From Prauserella marina (lineage in GTDB: Bacteria; Actinomycetota; Actinomycetes; Mycobacteriales; Pseudonocardiaceae), in the NCBI RefSeq assembly GCF_002240355.1, contig NZ_CP016353.1, positions 1,662,501 to 1,726,500 on the forward strand: 64,000 nucleotides of DNA, written 5' to 3'. The notes under the pieces are model-generated. The model was not told the origin of the DNA. It was given only the letters and a program-made list of their open reading frames with translations, and made no database searches. This document shows positions 19,638 through 28,280 of the stretch, one piece after another. Numbering within the stretch: the first letter of the stretch is position 1; every line of letters begins with the position of its first letter. The translations under genes were made by a program, and so were the position numbers.

Positions 19638-20498
19638 GTGGACTCGGCGGCTTACAAGTCGACTGTCACCGCGGCCTTCAACAGGGCAGCGGCTTCCTAC
19701 GACCGGCTCGGCGTCGAATTCTTCACGCCCATGGGACGTCGCCTCATCGAGCGCGCCGCGCCGCGACCAGGCGACCGGGTACTCGACGTTGGTTGCGGTC
19801 GGGGAGCGAGCCTCTTTCCCGCCGCGGAGTTGGTCGGCCCCACCGGCCACGTGCTGGGTATCGATATCGCACCCGCGATGATCGAGGAAGCCCGCGCGGA
19901 AGCTGAACGGCAAGGCGCCACGAATGTGGAGCTTCAAGTGCTGGACGGTGAAAACCCGGATCTGCCTGCGAAGTCGTTCGACCTTGTCACCGGCAGCTAC
20001 AGCGTCATCTTCATTCCCGACGCGCCCGCCGCGATGGCCAGGTACGCGAAGCTGCTGGCTGAGAACGGACGAATCGCGTTCACCAGCCCGGTGTTCACCG
20101 ACGACACCTTTCCGTTTCTCCCGCCGATGTTCACCGATCTCATCCCCCAGGATCTGCTGCGCAACCTGCCGGCCGAATGGCAGCCCGAAGCATTGCGTCG
20201 ACGGTTCAACAGCTGGCTAGGCAAGATCGGTGATTTGCGGAGAACCATGCGGCACGCAGGCTTCCGGGATGTCGACGTGGTCGACGAGCCTCTCCACGTG
20301 GTCGTCGATTCCGGTGAGGCGTGGGTGGACTGGTCGCACACCCAGGGCATGCGCCTGCTGTGGCAGCATCTTCCTCCCGCCGAGTCTCAGCAGCTGCGCG
20401 AACGTCTGATTGCCGCGCTGGATGCCTTGCGGGATGGTGATGGGCCGGCGCTTCTCGAAGTTCCGGTCCGGTATGTCACCGCGACCGTGCGGCACTGA
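19638..20498 (+). CDS. Aklanonic acid carboxyl methyltransferase, AknG/DnrC/SnoaC-like
   Basis: A 286-residue SAM methyltransferase of the UbiE type with motif [17 protein letters not shown] near residue 50 and [19 protein letters not shown]. In anthracycline pathways this family esterifies the carboxyl group of aklanonic (or nogalonic) acid, which primes closure of the fourth ring by the AknH/SnoaL cyclase encoded 1.2 kb further on. Length and context agree with DnrC. GAGGAG precedes the GTG start, and a SARP-like heptamer pair lies 53 bp upstream. Confidence 0.85.
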   Translation: MDSAAYKSTVTAAFNRAAASYDRLGVEFFTPMGRRLIERAAPRPGDRVLDVGCGRGASLFPAAELVGPTGHVLGIDIAPAMIEEARAEAERQGATNVELQVLDGENPDLPAKSFDLVTGSYSVIFIPDAPAAMARYAKLLAENGRIAFTSPVFTDDTFPFLPPMFTDLIPQDLLRNLPAEWQPEALRRRFNSWLGKIGDLRRTMRHAGFRDVDVVDEPLHVVVDSGEAWVDWSHTQGMRLLWQHLPPAESQQLRERLIAALDALRDGDGPALLEVPVRYVTATVRH

Positions 20499-20530
20499 CC
20501 TGGCTGAGCGGGGAAGTAGCTGACAAAGGA

Positions 20531-20570
20531 TTTCGCGGGTACGCGCCAAAGTTTCGGCGCGCCCGCGAAA
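20531..20570. terminator. Hairpin between convergent AknG-like and NmrA-like genes
   Basis: TTTCGCGGG plus CGCGCC on the left pairs with GGCGCG plus CCCGCGAAA on the right, 15 base pairs with a 2-nt bulge and an 8-nt loop. Placed between two converging stops. Confidence 0.75.
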
Positions 20571-20579
20571 GCCGGTGTT

Positions 20580-21401
20580 CTACCGGAACTCGTCGGCGTG
20601 TGCGGCTGCCCACTGCGCGAAAGTGCGGCCGGCACGGCCGAGGAGTTCATCCATCTCGGGCACCACGGGAGGGGGATTGTCGATCGCGTCACCGAGAACG
20701 CCGATCATGAAGTCCGCCGTCTCGACTCCCATTGCCTCCGACCACAGCGCAAGCGCCTGCTCGCGGGTCAGTTCCTCGAACTTGACCTCGCGGCCGATCG
20801 CCTCGCCGATCTGCCGCACCTGCTCGAACTGGGTCAGCGGTTCGGGACCGCTGAGCTCGTACTTCCTGCCAACATGCCCGTCTTCGAGCAGCACCTTCGC
20901 GGCCACCGTGGCAATGTCGAGCAGGTCGATTGCCGCTGTCGGCGCGTCACCGTGCGGCGCCCGGACCACCCCTTCGGTTCGGATCGCCGGTGCCCAGTCC
21001 AGTGTGTTCGCCATGAATGCGCCCGGCCTGAGAAAGGTCCAGTCGAAATCCTTCCCCACGAAGGCATCCTCGATCTGAGAGTAGAAGTAGCTCGGCTTGT
21101 CCTCGCTGCCCCCGCTGCCGGACAACGCGACGACCCTGCGCACCCCCGCTTCCGCTGTCATGGCGAGAAAGTCGTTGATGGTTTCCCCCGAAGGAGCCAG
21201 ATACACGCGGTCGACCCCGGCGAGCGCTTCGCGTACCGCGGCCGGTTTACCCATGTGCCCCTTGACGACCTCCACGTCCGGCGGTAGCGCCGCGCGTTCC
21301 GGACTGACCGTGAGTGCCCGGATCTGCTCGCCGGTGCCGATCAACTCATCGACCACCAATCGCCCGACGTTCCCCGTCGCTCCGGTCACGAGAATGGTCA
21401 T
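20580..21401 (-). CDS. NmrA-like NAD(P)-binding reductase
   Basis: About 273 residues from the ATG at 21401, with GAGGGG upstream. The N-terminal Rossmann motif VTGATGNVGRLVVDEL and the absence of the SDR YxxxK pair in the usual place point to the atypical NmrA/HSCARG class, which bind NADP and either reduce a substrate or sense redox state. In an anthracycline cluster it could be the aklaviketone reductase, though classical SDRs usually do that job. A copy of the TetR operator core lies about 80 bp upstream, so it may belong to the drug-responsive regulon. Confidence 0.8.
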   Translation of the reverse strand: MTILVTGATGNVGRLVVDELIGTGEQIRALTVSPERAALPPDVEVVKGHMGKPAAVREALAGVDRVYLAPSGETINDFLAMTAEAGVRRVVALSGSGGSEDKPSYFYSQIEDAFVGKDFDWTFLRPGAFMANTLDWAPAIRTEGVVRAPHGDAPTAAIDLLDIATVAAKVLLEDGHVGRKYELSGPEPLTQFEQVRQIGEAIGREVKFEELTREQALALWSEAMGVETADFMIGVLGDAIDNPPPVVPEMDELLGRAGRTFAQWAAAHADEFR

Positions 21402-21475
21402 GAAATTCCCCTCATCCGGCTGCTTGAGTACCTGAACTCCGCACGTCACGATCGATCGAAACGTTCGGCGCGGTA

Positions 21476-21497
21476 ACCGTATGGTACACCGTACGGT
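21476..21497. promoter_or_regulatory. Candidate TetR operator between the NmrA-like and AknH-like genes
   Basis: ACCGTA (21476-21481) and TACGGT (21492-21497) flank the core GTACACCGTAC (21484-21494), identical to the core before drrA at 8543. The surrounding 312-bp divergent gap (21402-21713) holds no gene that I can support. Confidence 0.68.
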
Positions 21498-21713
21498 CGC
21501 CGAAGTCACATCGAATCGTCGGCACGGCGGTCACTTGCTTCGCAAGCCCGTTCTTTCCCTGCATGGCGGTACCGGATGTTCACCGGCGTCGCACTCCGAG
21601 CCGGCTCGGAAAACAGTCGAAACGCAACACCGACCACTTGTTTCCGGCGGCGGAATTGACCAATGATTACGGAGTCCGACGCGCAAGCAGTGGAGTCACA
21701 CGCGGGAGATTAG

Positions 21714-22151
21714 ATGAGCAAAAACGTTGACCTCGTCAAGCGAATGGTGAATGCCTACAACACCGGAAACACGGACGACGTCGAGGAATTCATCCATCCG
21801 GATTACCTGAACCCTGGTGCCATGGAACATTTCAAGGACCAGACCGGACCACAGACCTTCGTCATGGCCGTGAAGTGGCTGAAGATGACGTTCTCCGAAG
21901 AGGTGTATCTTGAGGAGATCGGCTATGAGGAGAATGGGGACTGGGTGCGTGCGCGGCTGGTGCTCTACGGCCGCCAGGTCGGCGACATGCTGAGTATGCC
22001 GGCGACCGGCCGGAAATTCTCGGGCGAGCAGATTCATCTGATTCGAATTGTCGATGGAAAGATTCGCGACCACCGGGACTGGCCCGATTTCATCGGTACC
22101 TACCGGCAGCTTGCCGAGCCGTGGCCCCAAGGCGATGGCTGGCGTCCCTGA
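21714..22151 (+). CDS. Polyketide fourth-ring cyclase, SnoaL/AknH/DnrD family
   Basis: A 145-residue NTF2-like protein that performs the intramolecular aldol closing ring A of the methyl aklanonate intermediate. It follows AknH almost motif by motif: VKRMVNAYNTGNTDDV, FSGEQIHLIRIVDGKI, and DHRDWPDFIGTYRQLAEPWP. The last contains the conserved aspartate used as acid/base (Asp121 in SnoaL numbering, from memory). AknH and SnoaL differ in the C-9 stereochemistry they set; the propionate-type KSIII in this cluster favours AknH-like aklaviketone. The ATG at 21714 lies about 220 bp beyond the GTAC palindrome, shared with the divergent NmrA-like gene. Confidence 0.94.
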   Translation: MSKNVDLVKRMVNAYNTGNTDDVEEFIHPDYLNPGAMEHFKDQTGPQTFVMAVKWLKMTFSEEVYLEEIGYEENGDWVRARLVLYGRQVGDMLSMPATGRKFSGEQIHLIRIVDGKIRDHRDWPDFIGTYRQLAEPWPQGDGWRP

Positions 22152-22350
22152 TTCGACGACTCGCTTCACCTGGCGACCTCGTCCACCACGGCAACGCGTG
22201 GACGCGGGAGACAGCGCCAATACCGCCGATACACAGCGTCCCGGGTCACGGCCCCGCCGTTCCAGCCGGCGGTGGATCTACCCGGGCGCTTCGAGCGCGG
22301 GATCCGGATGACGGCCGACCGACGGAAAACCCAGGCGTGGAAAGGTGATC

Positions 22351-23544
22351 GTGAGCATGACTCCAATGGCGAGTGCCGGGGCGACGTCCAGCGAACACGA
22401 TCTGCTCGATCTCGACGACGAGTTGAGCGTCGAGGCTCGGACCACGCGCGACGCGGTGTGCGCCTATGCCACGACCGAACTCGGACCGCGGATCGCCGAC
22501 TGGTACGAACGCGGGACGCTGCCCCGCGACGTGGCGAAAGAACTCGGCGCACTCGGTCTGTTCGGCATGCAGTTGAACGGGTACGGGTGCCCCGGGCTCT
22601 CGGCGGATGCCTACGGCGTGACCTGCCGCGAGCTTGAGGCGGTCGACTCGGGGCTGCGCAGCCTCGTGTCGGTCCAGGGCTGCCTAGCCATGTTCGCGAT
22701 CCACCGCTACGGCAGCGAGGACCAGCGGCGGGCATGGTTGCCCGCGATGGCCACGGGCGAGGCGCTCGGGTGTTTCGGCCTCACCGAGCCGGAAGCCGGT
22801 TCCGATCCGGGGTCGATGCGCACCTTCGCCCGCCGCGACGGTGCCGACTGGGTACTGTCCGGCACGAAGACGTGGATCAACAACGGCGCCATCGCCGACG
22901 TCGCGGTGATCTGGGCGCGTGCCGACGACGGCATCCTCGGGTTCCTGGTGCCCACCGACGCGCCGGGTTTCACCGCACGCGAGATCACGCGCAAGCTGTC
23001 GTTGCGTGCCTCGAACACGGCCACCATCGTGCTCGACGACGTCCGGGTGCCGTCTCCGGCGCTGCTGCCAGGGGCGCGGGGGCTGAAGTGTGTGCTGTCC
23101 TGTCTGAACGAGGCCCGCTTCGGCATCGTGTGGGGCGTGGTCGGCGCGGCCCGCTCCTGTTACACCAGCGCGCTCGACTACGTGGGTAGTCGCGAGCAGT
23201 TCGGCCGGCCGCTGGCGTCATACCAGCTCTCCCAGCGCAAGCTCGCGGACATGGCGATCGCGGTCACGCACGCCGGGATGACGGCGCTGCGGCTGACCGC
23301 TCTCAAACAGGCAGGCCGGCTGACGCCCGTGCGGATCAGCCTCGGCAAACTCGCCAACGCGCGTTCGGCGATCGAGGTCGCCCGCATCGCACGTGGCATG
23401 CTCGGCGCCAACGGGGTGACCCTCGACTACCCGGTGATGCGGCACATGGCCAATTTGGAGGCCGTGCTCACGGTCGAGGGCACCGAGGAGGTCCACACGC
23501 TCACCATCGGCCACGCGGTCACCGGCCTGTCGGCGTTCCGCTGA
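22351..23544 (+). CDS. Acyl-CoA dehydrogenase, glutaryl-CoA dehydrogenase-like, with Tyr-to-Val next to the catalytic Glu
   Basis: About 397 residues. The match to glutaryl-CoA dehydrogenase is strong: VDSGLRSLVSVQG (with the substrate-carboxylate Arg), CFGLTEPEAGSDPGSM, GTKTWINN, FSLRAS-like KLSLRAS, ARGMLGANG and LTVEGTEEVHTL. The last segment holds the catalytic Glu (about 376), preceded by Val where decarboxylating enzymes have Tyr. That exchange is described as the key feature of non-decarboxylating, glutaconyl-CoA-forming enzymes. Its role among polyketide genes is unclear: primer or extender supply, or a passenger. The start is uncertain (GTG 22345, GTG 22351 or ATG 22357); GGAAAGG at 22339 favours 22351. 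Confidence 0.85.
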   Translation: MSMTPMASAGATSSEHDLLDLDDELSVEARTTRDAVCAYATTELGPRIADWYERGTLPRDVAKELGALGLFGMQLNGYGCPGLSADAYGVTCRELEAVDSGLRSLVSVQGCLAMFAIHRYGSEDQRRAWLPAMATGEALGCFGLTEPEAGSDPGSMRTFARRDGADWVLSGTKTWINNGAIADVAVIWARADDGILGFLVPTDAPGFTAREITRKLSLRASNTATIVLDDVRVPSPALLPGARGLKCVLSCLNEARFGIVWGVVGAARSCYTSALDYVGSREQFGRPLASYQLSQRKLADMAIAVTHAGMTALRLTALKQAGRLTPVRISLGKLANARSAIEVARIARGMLGANGVTLDYPVMRHMANLEAVLTVEGTEEVHTLTIGHAVTGLSAFR

Positions 23545-23574
23545 GGGCGTTCTCGGGGCGTCCAGTTGGGACGG

Positions 23575-25161
23575 TCACATCGGCCGGATCGACATCGCGT
23601 TGTGGAAGATATCGCGCGGATCCCACCGCGCCTTGACCCGTTGCAGCTTCGGGTAGTTGTCCCGGTAATAAAAGGCTTGCCAAGGTACGCCCGATTTGTT
23701 CCATCGCGGGTCGGCATAGTCCGAGTCCACGTAGTTGATCAGCGTGCCGCTGTGGGCGGGGCCGGGCACCGGAACGCCGCCGGTGTCACTGTGCACCTCC
23801 CCGAAGAGTCCTCGGATCCAGGACAGGTGCAGATCATCGTTCTCCGGTTGCACCCAAGCCGTTTCGTAGAACGAGTTGAAGGCCGCGTCGCGGTGCGGCA
23901 GCGCGGTCGCGTCCGGCGCTACCGCGTTCATCGCTCCGCCCATATGGCTCAAGTAGGCGCCGGAGCCGGAGTACTCGGCGTCGTCGCTCTGGCTCAGATA
24001 CCGGTAGATGACCGCGATCTGCCGGTCCGACCACGGTTTGCGCAGCAGCGCGGACTTCGATTTGAACCTGTGTCCGGCAAGGTAAGGATAGTTGGAGAGG
24101 GTCGACTGTAACCATGGCCAAGTGTAGTTCTGTATCGCGGGCGTGATGCCGAGGCCGTTGCTGATGACCGCGATGTAGTCGGTCATCAGCCGCGCCGCGT
24201 CCGGCTGATCCTCGTCGAGTTGAATGTCCACCCGGACCTCGCCGGCCGAGCGATGCAGCAGACTGAGCCCGCTATGCATATTCGCGTGAGGATTGGCGAG
24301 ATGCCAGGTCGTGTAGTTGTCCAGCAGCTTGCGCAGCACCTGCTCGGTCAGTTCGGGCCACTGCCAAGCGACCCCGGCCTGCCGGAGCAGCGAGGGTGGT
24401 TTGGGCAATAGTGCCGAGGGGTCATTGCCTCGTGCCCGCGCCGAGCGGAACCAGTAGCGGGTGACGATGCCGAAGTTCCCACCGCCGCCACCGGTGTGCG
24501 CCCACCAAAGGTCCCGGTTCGGATCGGTGGGTTCCCTTGTCGCCACTACCGTTCTGGCGCGGCCGGATCGATCGACCACGACGACTTCCACCGCGTAAAG
24601 ATGATCCACGACCGAGCCGTACAAGTGGGAAAGCGCGCCATAGCCACCGCCGACAACGTGTCCGCCGGTGCCGACGCTGGGACACGTGCCACCAGGAATC
24701 GTCACGCCCCAGCCAAGGAACAGCGTCCGGTACACCTGGCCGAGCGTGGCGCCGGCCTCGACCGCGAACGCCCGCCGTTCCGGATCGAAATACACCGATT
24801 TCATCTCGGATATGTCCAAGATGATCTTGACGTCCGGGTTGTCGACGGAATTCTCGAAGCAATGCCCACCGCTGCGCACCACGACGCGTTTCCGGTTTCG
24901 TACTGCCTCGTTGACAACTCGAACGATCTGATCGGCAGAACCGACCATGTACACCTTTTCCGGCTGACTGGAAAATCTAGAATTGTAGGCTCGGGTAACC
25001 AATGCCTGATAACGCGGATCCCTTGGCCCGACTGCCTCTGGGCCGAGTGGTGGAAAACAAGTGCCGGAGGTCTCGGCGACCTCTGTTCCAAGGCCCCCGA
25101 TGGTCAGACTGCCAGCGGCGGCACTTACCCCGAAGAACCCGCGTCGTGTCATCCTGTTCAT
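23575..25161 (-). CDS. Bicovalent FAD sugar oxidase with Tat-type leader (AknOx-like)
   Basis: About 528 residues, BBE/PCMH flavoprotein. The two flavin anchors are visible: His in VVVRSGGHCF (about residue 100) and Cys in GGTCPSVGTGGH (about 160). They are 60 residues apart, as His70 and Cys130 are in AknOx. A YYRDNYPKL-type berberine-bridge tail ends the protein. The N-terminus MTRRGFFGVSAAAGS is a twin-arginine leader, so oxidation may occur outside the cell. AknOx oxidises terminal L-rhodinose to cinerulose and then aculose; a terminal sugar of the exported product is the expected substrate. The ATG at 25161 is preferred over a TTG at 25173. Confidence 0.9.
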   Translation of the reverse strand: MNRMTRRGFFGVSAAAGSLTIGGLGTEVAETSGTCFPPLGPEAVGPRDPRYQALVTRAYNSRFSSQPEKVYMVGSADQIVRVVNEAVRNRKRVVVRSGGHCFENSVDNPDVKIILDISEMKSVYFDPERRAFAVEAGATLGQVYRTLFLGWGVTIPGGTCPSVGTGGHVVGGGYGALSHLYGSVVDHLYAVEVVVVDRSGRARTVVATREPTDPNRDLWWAHTGGGGGNFGIVTRYWFRSARARGNDPSALLPKPPSLLRQAGVAWQWPELTEQVLRKLLDNYTTWHLANPHANMHSGLSLLHRSAGEVRVDIQLDEDQPDAARLMTDYIAVISNGLGITPAIQNYTWPWLQSTLSNYPYLAGHRFKSKSALLRKPWSDRQIAVIYRYLSQSDDAEYSGSGAYLSHMGGAMNAVAPDATALPHRDAAFNSFYETAWVQPENDDLHLSWIRGLFGEVHSDTGGVPVPGPAHSGTLINYVDSDYADPRWNKSGVPWQAFYYRDNYPKLQRVKARWDPRDIFHNAMSIRPM

Positions 25162-25301
25162 GAAAGTATCCAAATCTCTAACTGGTCATCGCGACTTTCC
25201 GTCGGAGCCTGTACACGACGCGGTCGCCTCGGCTGACGATTTCCGTTTGAGTGAGATCCATCTGGCGTCGCGGGCTGACGACATCAGATGTACGGCAAAG
25301 C

Positions 25302-25625
25302 TCAGCGCGAATCCGCCGCCAACGTCTGCTTGGCCGTATACAGGTTCGATTCGCTCGTGCTCAGCGCACGAAGAGCCGACGCGTGCGGCTTGAAGTCCGG
25401 TTTGGACAACGCATTGTGGAAGGAATCCAGGTCGCTCCAGTGCGCGATATTGACGTAACTGTTCTGTTCGTCGACATGCTTGAGCAACGTGTAGCGCAGG
25501 AAACCGGGCTGCTTGCCAAAGAACTCACCAGTTTCGCGGAAGACCCGCTCGAACTCCTCCGGCGAGGAGTGAACAGTGAACTTGTTGACAAAGGTTATCG
25601 CACTTTCCAGCCCGTCAGCCGTCAT
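25302..25625 (-). CDS. Cofactor-independent anthrone oxygenase, SnoaB/AknX/DnrG-like (ABM domain)
   Basis: A 107-residue single antibiotic-biosynthesis-monooxygenase domain. FVNKFTVHSSPEEFERVF, QPGFLRYTLLKH and SYVNIAHWSD are typical of the ferredoxin-like dimeric oxygenases that turn the C-12 anthrone into the quinone without metal or flavin. It is divergent from the ketoreductase. The upstream region carries 11-bp-spaced heptamers on both strands. Confidence 0.9.
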   Translation of the reverse strand: MTADGLESAITFVNKFTVHSSPEEFERVFRETGEFFGKQPGFLRYTLLKHVDEQNSYVNIAHWSDLDSFHNALSKPDFKPHASALRALSTSESNLYTAKQTLAADSR

Positions 25626-25645
25626 GGGCCAACTGTGCGCTCCCG

Positions 25646-25663
25646 AACTCGCAAGCGACTAGA
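25646..25663 (-). promoter_or_regulatory. Candidate SARP box for the anthrone oxygenase
   Basis: On the minus strand TCTAGTC-GCTT-GCGAGTT, an 11-bp-period pair. It lies closer to its start codon (27 bp) than the other boxes, so this assignment is weaker. Confidence 0.42.
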
Positions 25664-25685
25664 AGACCGCCACACCGCCGGACAA

Positions 25686-25703
25686 TCTAGTGCGTTTCTA
25701 GTG
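25686..25703 (+). promoter_or_regulatory. SARP box for the ketoreductase/aromatase operon
   Basis: TCTAGTG-CGTT-TCTAGTG: a perfect direct repeat of a heptamer with an 11-bp period, second copy 57 bp before the ketoreductase ATG. CTAG is a rare tetramer in high-GC genomes, so a perfect pair is notable. Confidence 0.7.
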
Positions 25704-25753
25704 CTCGATGACACCGTCGGGCTTCGTCGCCGCATCGACGTGAGGAGCAATCC

Positions 25754-26539
25754 ATGTCCGCCGAGGAAAAGCAGGTAGCCATCGTCACTGGCGCCACCAG
25801 TGGCATCGGCCTCGCCGTCACGAAGTTGCTTGCCGGGCGCGGGATGCGAGTGTTCATCTGCGCGCGCGACGCCGACCGGTTGGACCTGACCGTGAAGCAA
25901 CTACGCGAAGACGCGCTGGACGTCGACGGCGTCAGTTGTGACGTTCGCGCACCGAACGAGATTCGCGCACTCGTATCGTCGGCCGTGGACCGATTCGGCC
26001 CGGTGGGTGTGCTGGTGAACAACGCGGGCCGCGGTGGCGGCGGGGAGACCGCGAAGATCACCGACGAGCTCTGGCTGGACGTTGTCGACACCAACCTTCA
26101 CAGCGTCTTCCGGGTCACCAGGGAGGTGCTGACAACCGGCGGAATGCTCGATCGCAAACAAGGCAGGGTCATCAGTATCGCCTCGACCGGAGGCAAGCAG
26201 GGCGTGGTATTCGGCGCGCCGTACTCGGCGTCCAAGCATGGCGTGGTCGGCTTCACCAAAGCGCTCGGCATCGAGCTTGCCAAGTCGGGGATCACGGTCA
26301 ACGCCGTATGTCCCGGATACGTCGAAACACCGATGGCCCAAGGTGTTCGCCAGCGCTACGCGGACTTCTGGGAGACCACCACCGACGCTGTGCGGGAAAA
26401 GTTCGAGGCGAAGATTCCGCTCGGCAGGTACAGCACCCCCGAAGAGGTCGCCGGTCTTGTCGGCTACCTGGTCACGGACACCGCGGCGTCGATCACGGCG
26501 CAGGCGATGAACGTCTGCGGCGGGCTCGGGAACTACTGA
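25754..26539 (+). CDS. Type II PKS C-9 ketoreductase (ActIII/AknA type)
   Basis: A 261-residue SDR. The cofactor motif TGATSGIGLAV lies at about residue 13; NNAGRGGGGE follows; the catalytic Ser is in SIASTGGKQG and the YxxxK motif is YSASK. It ends in TAQAMNVCGGLGNY, the C-terminus expected of ActIII-type enzymes. These reduce the C-9 keto group of the nascent polyketide, which directs the first ring closure. It is followed 8 bp later by the aromatase, in an operon with the best SARP-like box of the window. Confidence 0.95.
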   Translation: MSAEEKQVAIVTGATSGIGLAVTKLLAGRGMRVFICARDADRLDLTVKQLREDALDVDGVSCDVRAPNEIRALVSSAVDRFGPVGVLVNNAGRGGGGETAKITDELWLDVVDTNLHSVFRVTREVLTTGGMLDRKQGRVISIASTGGKQGVVFGAPYSASKHGVVGFTKALGIELAKSGITVNAVCPGYVETPMAQGVRQRYADFWETTTDAVREKFEAKIPLGRYSTPEEVAGLVGYLVTDTAASITAQAMNVCGGLGNY

Positions 26540-26547
26540 GGAGGACC

Positions 26548-27477
26548 ATGTCACACGCGACCGAGCACGAGATCACGGTGGCTGCCCCGGCGCGGGTGGT
26601 CTACGACTTGATCGCCGATGTCGGCAGCTGGCCACGTATTTTCCCGCCAACGGTGTATGTGGACTACGCCGAGCGTGGTAAGGCCGAGGAACGGATTCGG
26701 ATCTGGGCGACCGCGAACGGGGAACCGAAGGGCTGGACCTCACGCAGGTACCTCGACGCCGACAACCTGCGGGTTCGGTTCCGGCAGGAGGTTTCCCAGC
26801 CCCCGGTCGCCGCGATGGGCGGCGAATGGCTGATCGAACCGTTGTCCGGCAACGAAACCAGGGTCCGTCTTACTCACGACTTCGATGCTGTTGGTGACGA
26901 TCCCGAGAAGGTCGGCTTGATCCTCAAGGCAATCGACCTCAACAGCGGCGCGGAGCTGGGCGCGCTGAAGTCGGCGGCCGAGCGGCATGGAGCGGATGAG
27001 GGCCTGCTGCTCACGTTCACGGACACGGTACGCGTCGACGGCGCCGCGAAGGACCTCTACGACTTCATCTACGACGCGGGCCAGTGGCAGTCCCGGCTTC
27101 CGCACGTGGCCAGAATCGCGCTGCAAGAGGACACCCCGAACGTACAGCTACTCGAAATGGACACCAGCAGCGCCGACAACGACGTGCACACCACCAAGTC
27201 GGTGCGGATCTGCTTTCCCGCCGACCGGATCGTCTACAAGCAAATCCGGACACCCGCGCTCATGAAAGTCCACACCGGACAGTGGAGTTTCGGCAGCGAT
27301 GATGGCACGGCCGTGATCACCTCGGCTCATACGGTCGTGATCGATCCGGGTGCCATCACCACGGTCCTCGGGCGACAGGCCACGGTAAAAGACGCGCGCA
27401 AGCTCATCCGCGAAGCCCTTGGCCGCAATAGCATCGCGACAATGCGCCACGCCAAGGCATACGCCGAAGGCAGCTGA
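26548..27477 (+). CDS. Didomain aromatase/cyclase (AknE1/DpsF type)
   Basis: A 309-residue protein made of two START/Bet v1-like halves, residues 1-145 and about 150-309. Each half begins with the same pattern: VAAPARVVYDLIADVGSWPRIF and, in the second, VDGAAKDLYDFIYDAGQWQSRL. Didomain enzymes act on C-9-reduced chains to form and aromatise the first ring, in agreement with the upstream ketoreductase. GAGGAGG precedes the ATG at 26548. A strong terminator follows. Confidence 0.95.
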   Translation: MSHATEHEITVAAPARVVYDLIADVGSWPRIFPPTVYVDYAERGKAEERIRIWATANGEPKGWTSRRYLDADNLRVRFRQEVSQPPVAAMGGEWLIEPLSGNETRVRLTHDFDAVGDDPEKVGLILKAIDLNSGAELGALKSAAERHGADEGLLLTFTDTVRVDGAAKDLYDFIYDAGQWQSRLPHVARIALQEDTPNVQLLEMDTSSADNDVHTTKSVRICFPADRIVYKQIRTPALMKVHTGQWSFGSDDGTAVITSAHTVVIDPGAITTVLGRQATVKDARKLIREALGRNSIATMRHAKAYAEGS

Positions 27478-27487
27478 GGCAAACGAG

Positions 27488-27529
27488 CGCCGTGCGGGCG
27501 AACTCGGTGTCGCCCGCACAGCGTTTTTC
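27488..27529. terminator. Terminator between the aromatase and the convergent SDR
   Basis: GTGCGGGCGA (27493-27502) pairs with TCGCCCGCAC (27511-27520) around an 8-nt loop, followed by AGCGTTTTT on the plus strand. Confidence 0.85.
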
Positions 27530-27530
27530 G

Positions 27531-28280
27531 TCAGGTAATGGAAAGAGCTCCGTCGACCGCGAGCACGGCGCCGTTGACGTAAGCAGCCTCTGGCTGCGAC
27601 AGCTGCACGATCCACCAGGCGATTTCCTCGGGCGTGCCGACCCGCTTGCTCGGGATCTGGGACTTCATCTGCGCCAGGAAGCCGTCGTAGACCTCCTGTG
27701 ACATCCCGGCCCGCACCCCGACACCTGTGTCGACGATGCCGGGTGCGATGCCGACAACTCTGATCCCCTGTGGTGCGAGCTCAACCGCCCATGACCGCGT
27801 CAGGAAGTCGAGCGCGACCTTGCTGGCCCCGTAGATGGCGTTGCCGGGCCACGAACGCAGCCCTAGCGAACCAGCTGTGCTGACGTTGACGACCGTGCCG
27901 CCGGTCTCCGAGAGGGCACTCACCGCGCGCTGAGTGAGAAAGACCGGCGCCAGCAGGTTGGTGTCGAACTGCGCGCCGACCGTGCCTGGATCCAGTTCGG
28001 GCAGCGCGCCGAACCCGCCGGTCCCGGCGTTGTTGACCAGGACGTCGACCCGGCCGAACTCATCCAGCGCGGCGTCCACGATGGTCGTCGGCGCGTCGGG
28101 CTTGGTGATGTCGGCGGTGAGCGTCCTGATCCCCGCATGGCCTTCAGCCGTCTCGGCAAGGGGCTCGGCGGACCGGCCCACGATGAGCACGCTGGAGCCA
28201 CGGGCCGCGAAGGCGCGCGCGACCGACCGGCCGATCCCGGTGCCGCCACCGGTGATGATCACCGCTTGCGAGGTACTCAT
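27531..28280 (-). CDS. Short-chain dehydrogenase/reductase, SnoaW-like or aklaviketone reductase
   Basis: About 249 residues from the ATG at 28280. [14 protein letters not shown] (NADP site), NNAGTGGFG, a catalytic Ser in NVSTAGSLG and YGASK are intact. The start overlaps the stop of a SnoaL2-like gene (ATGA), so the two are made together. SnoaW (an SDR) and SnoaL2 jointly hydroxylate C-1 in nogalamycin biosynthesis, which is the preferred reading. The alternative is the DnrE/AknU-type aklaviketone 7-ketoreductase, a step for which the cluster otherwise offers only the NmrA-like protein. Confidence 0.82.
   Translation of the reverse strand: MSTSQAVIITGGGTGIGRSVARAFAARGSSVLIVGRSAEPLAETAEGHAGIRTLTADITKPDAPTTIVDAALDEFGRVDVLVNNAGTGGFGALPELDPGTVGAQFDTNLLAPVFLTQRAVSALSETGGTVVNVSTAGSLGLRSWPGNAIYGASKVALDFLTRSWAVELAPQGIRVVGIAPGIVDTGVGVRAGMSQEVYDGFLAQMKSQIPSKRVGTPEEIAWWIVQLSQPEAAYVNGAVLAVDGALSIT

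Noticed and set aside
22152-22350. A gene in the gap before the acyl-CoA dehydrogenase
   Set aside because: Open frames across it are short, lack ribosome sites and show no family resemblance; I see only spacer sequence.
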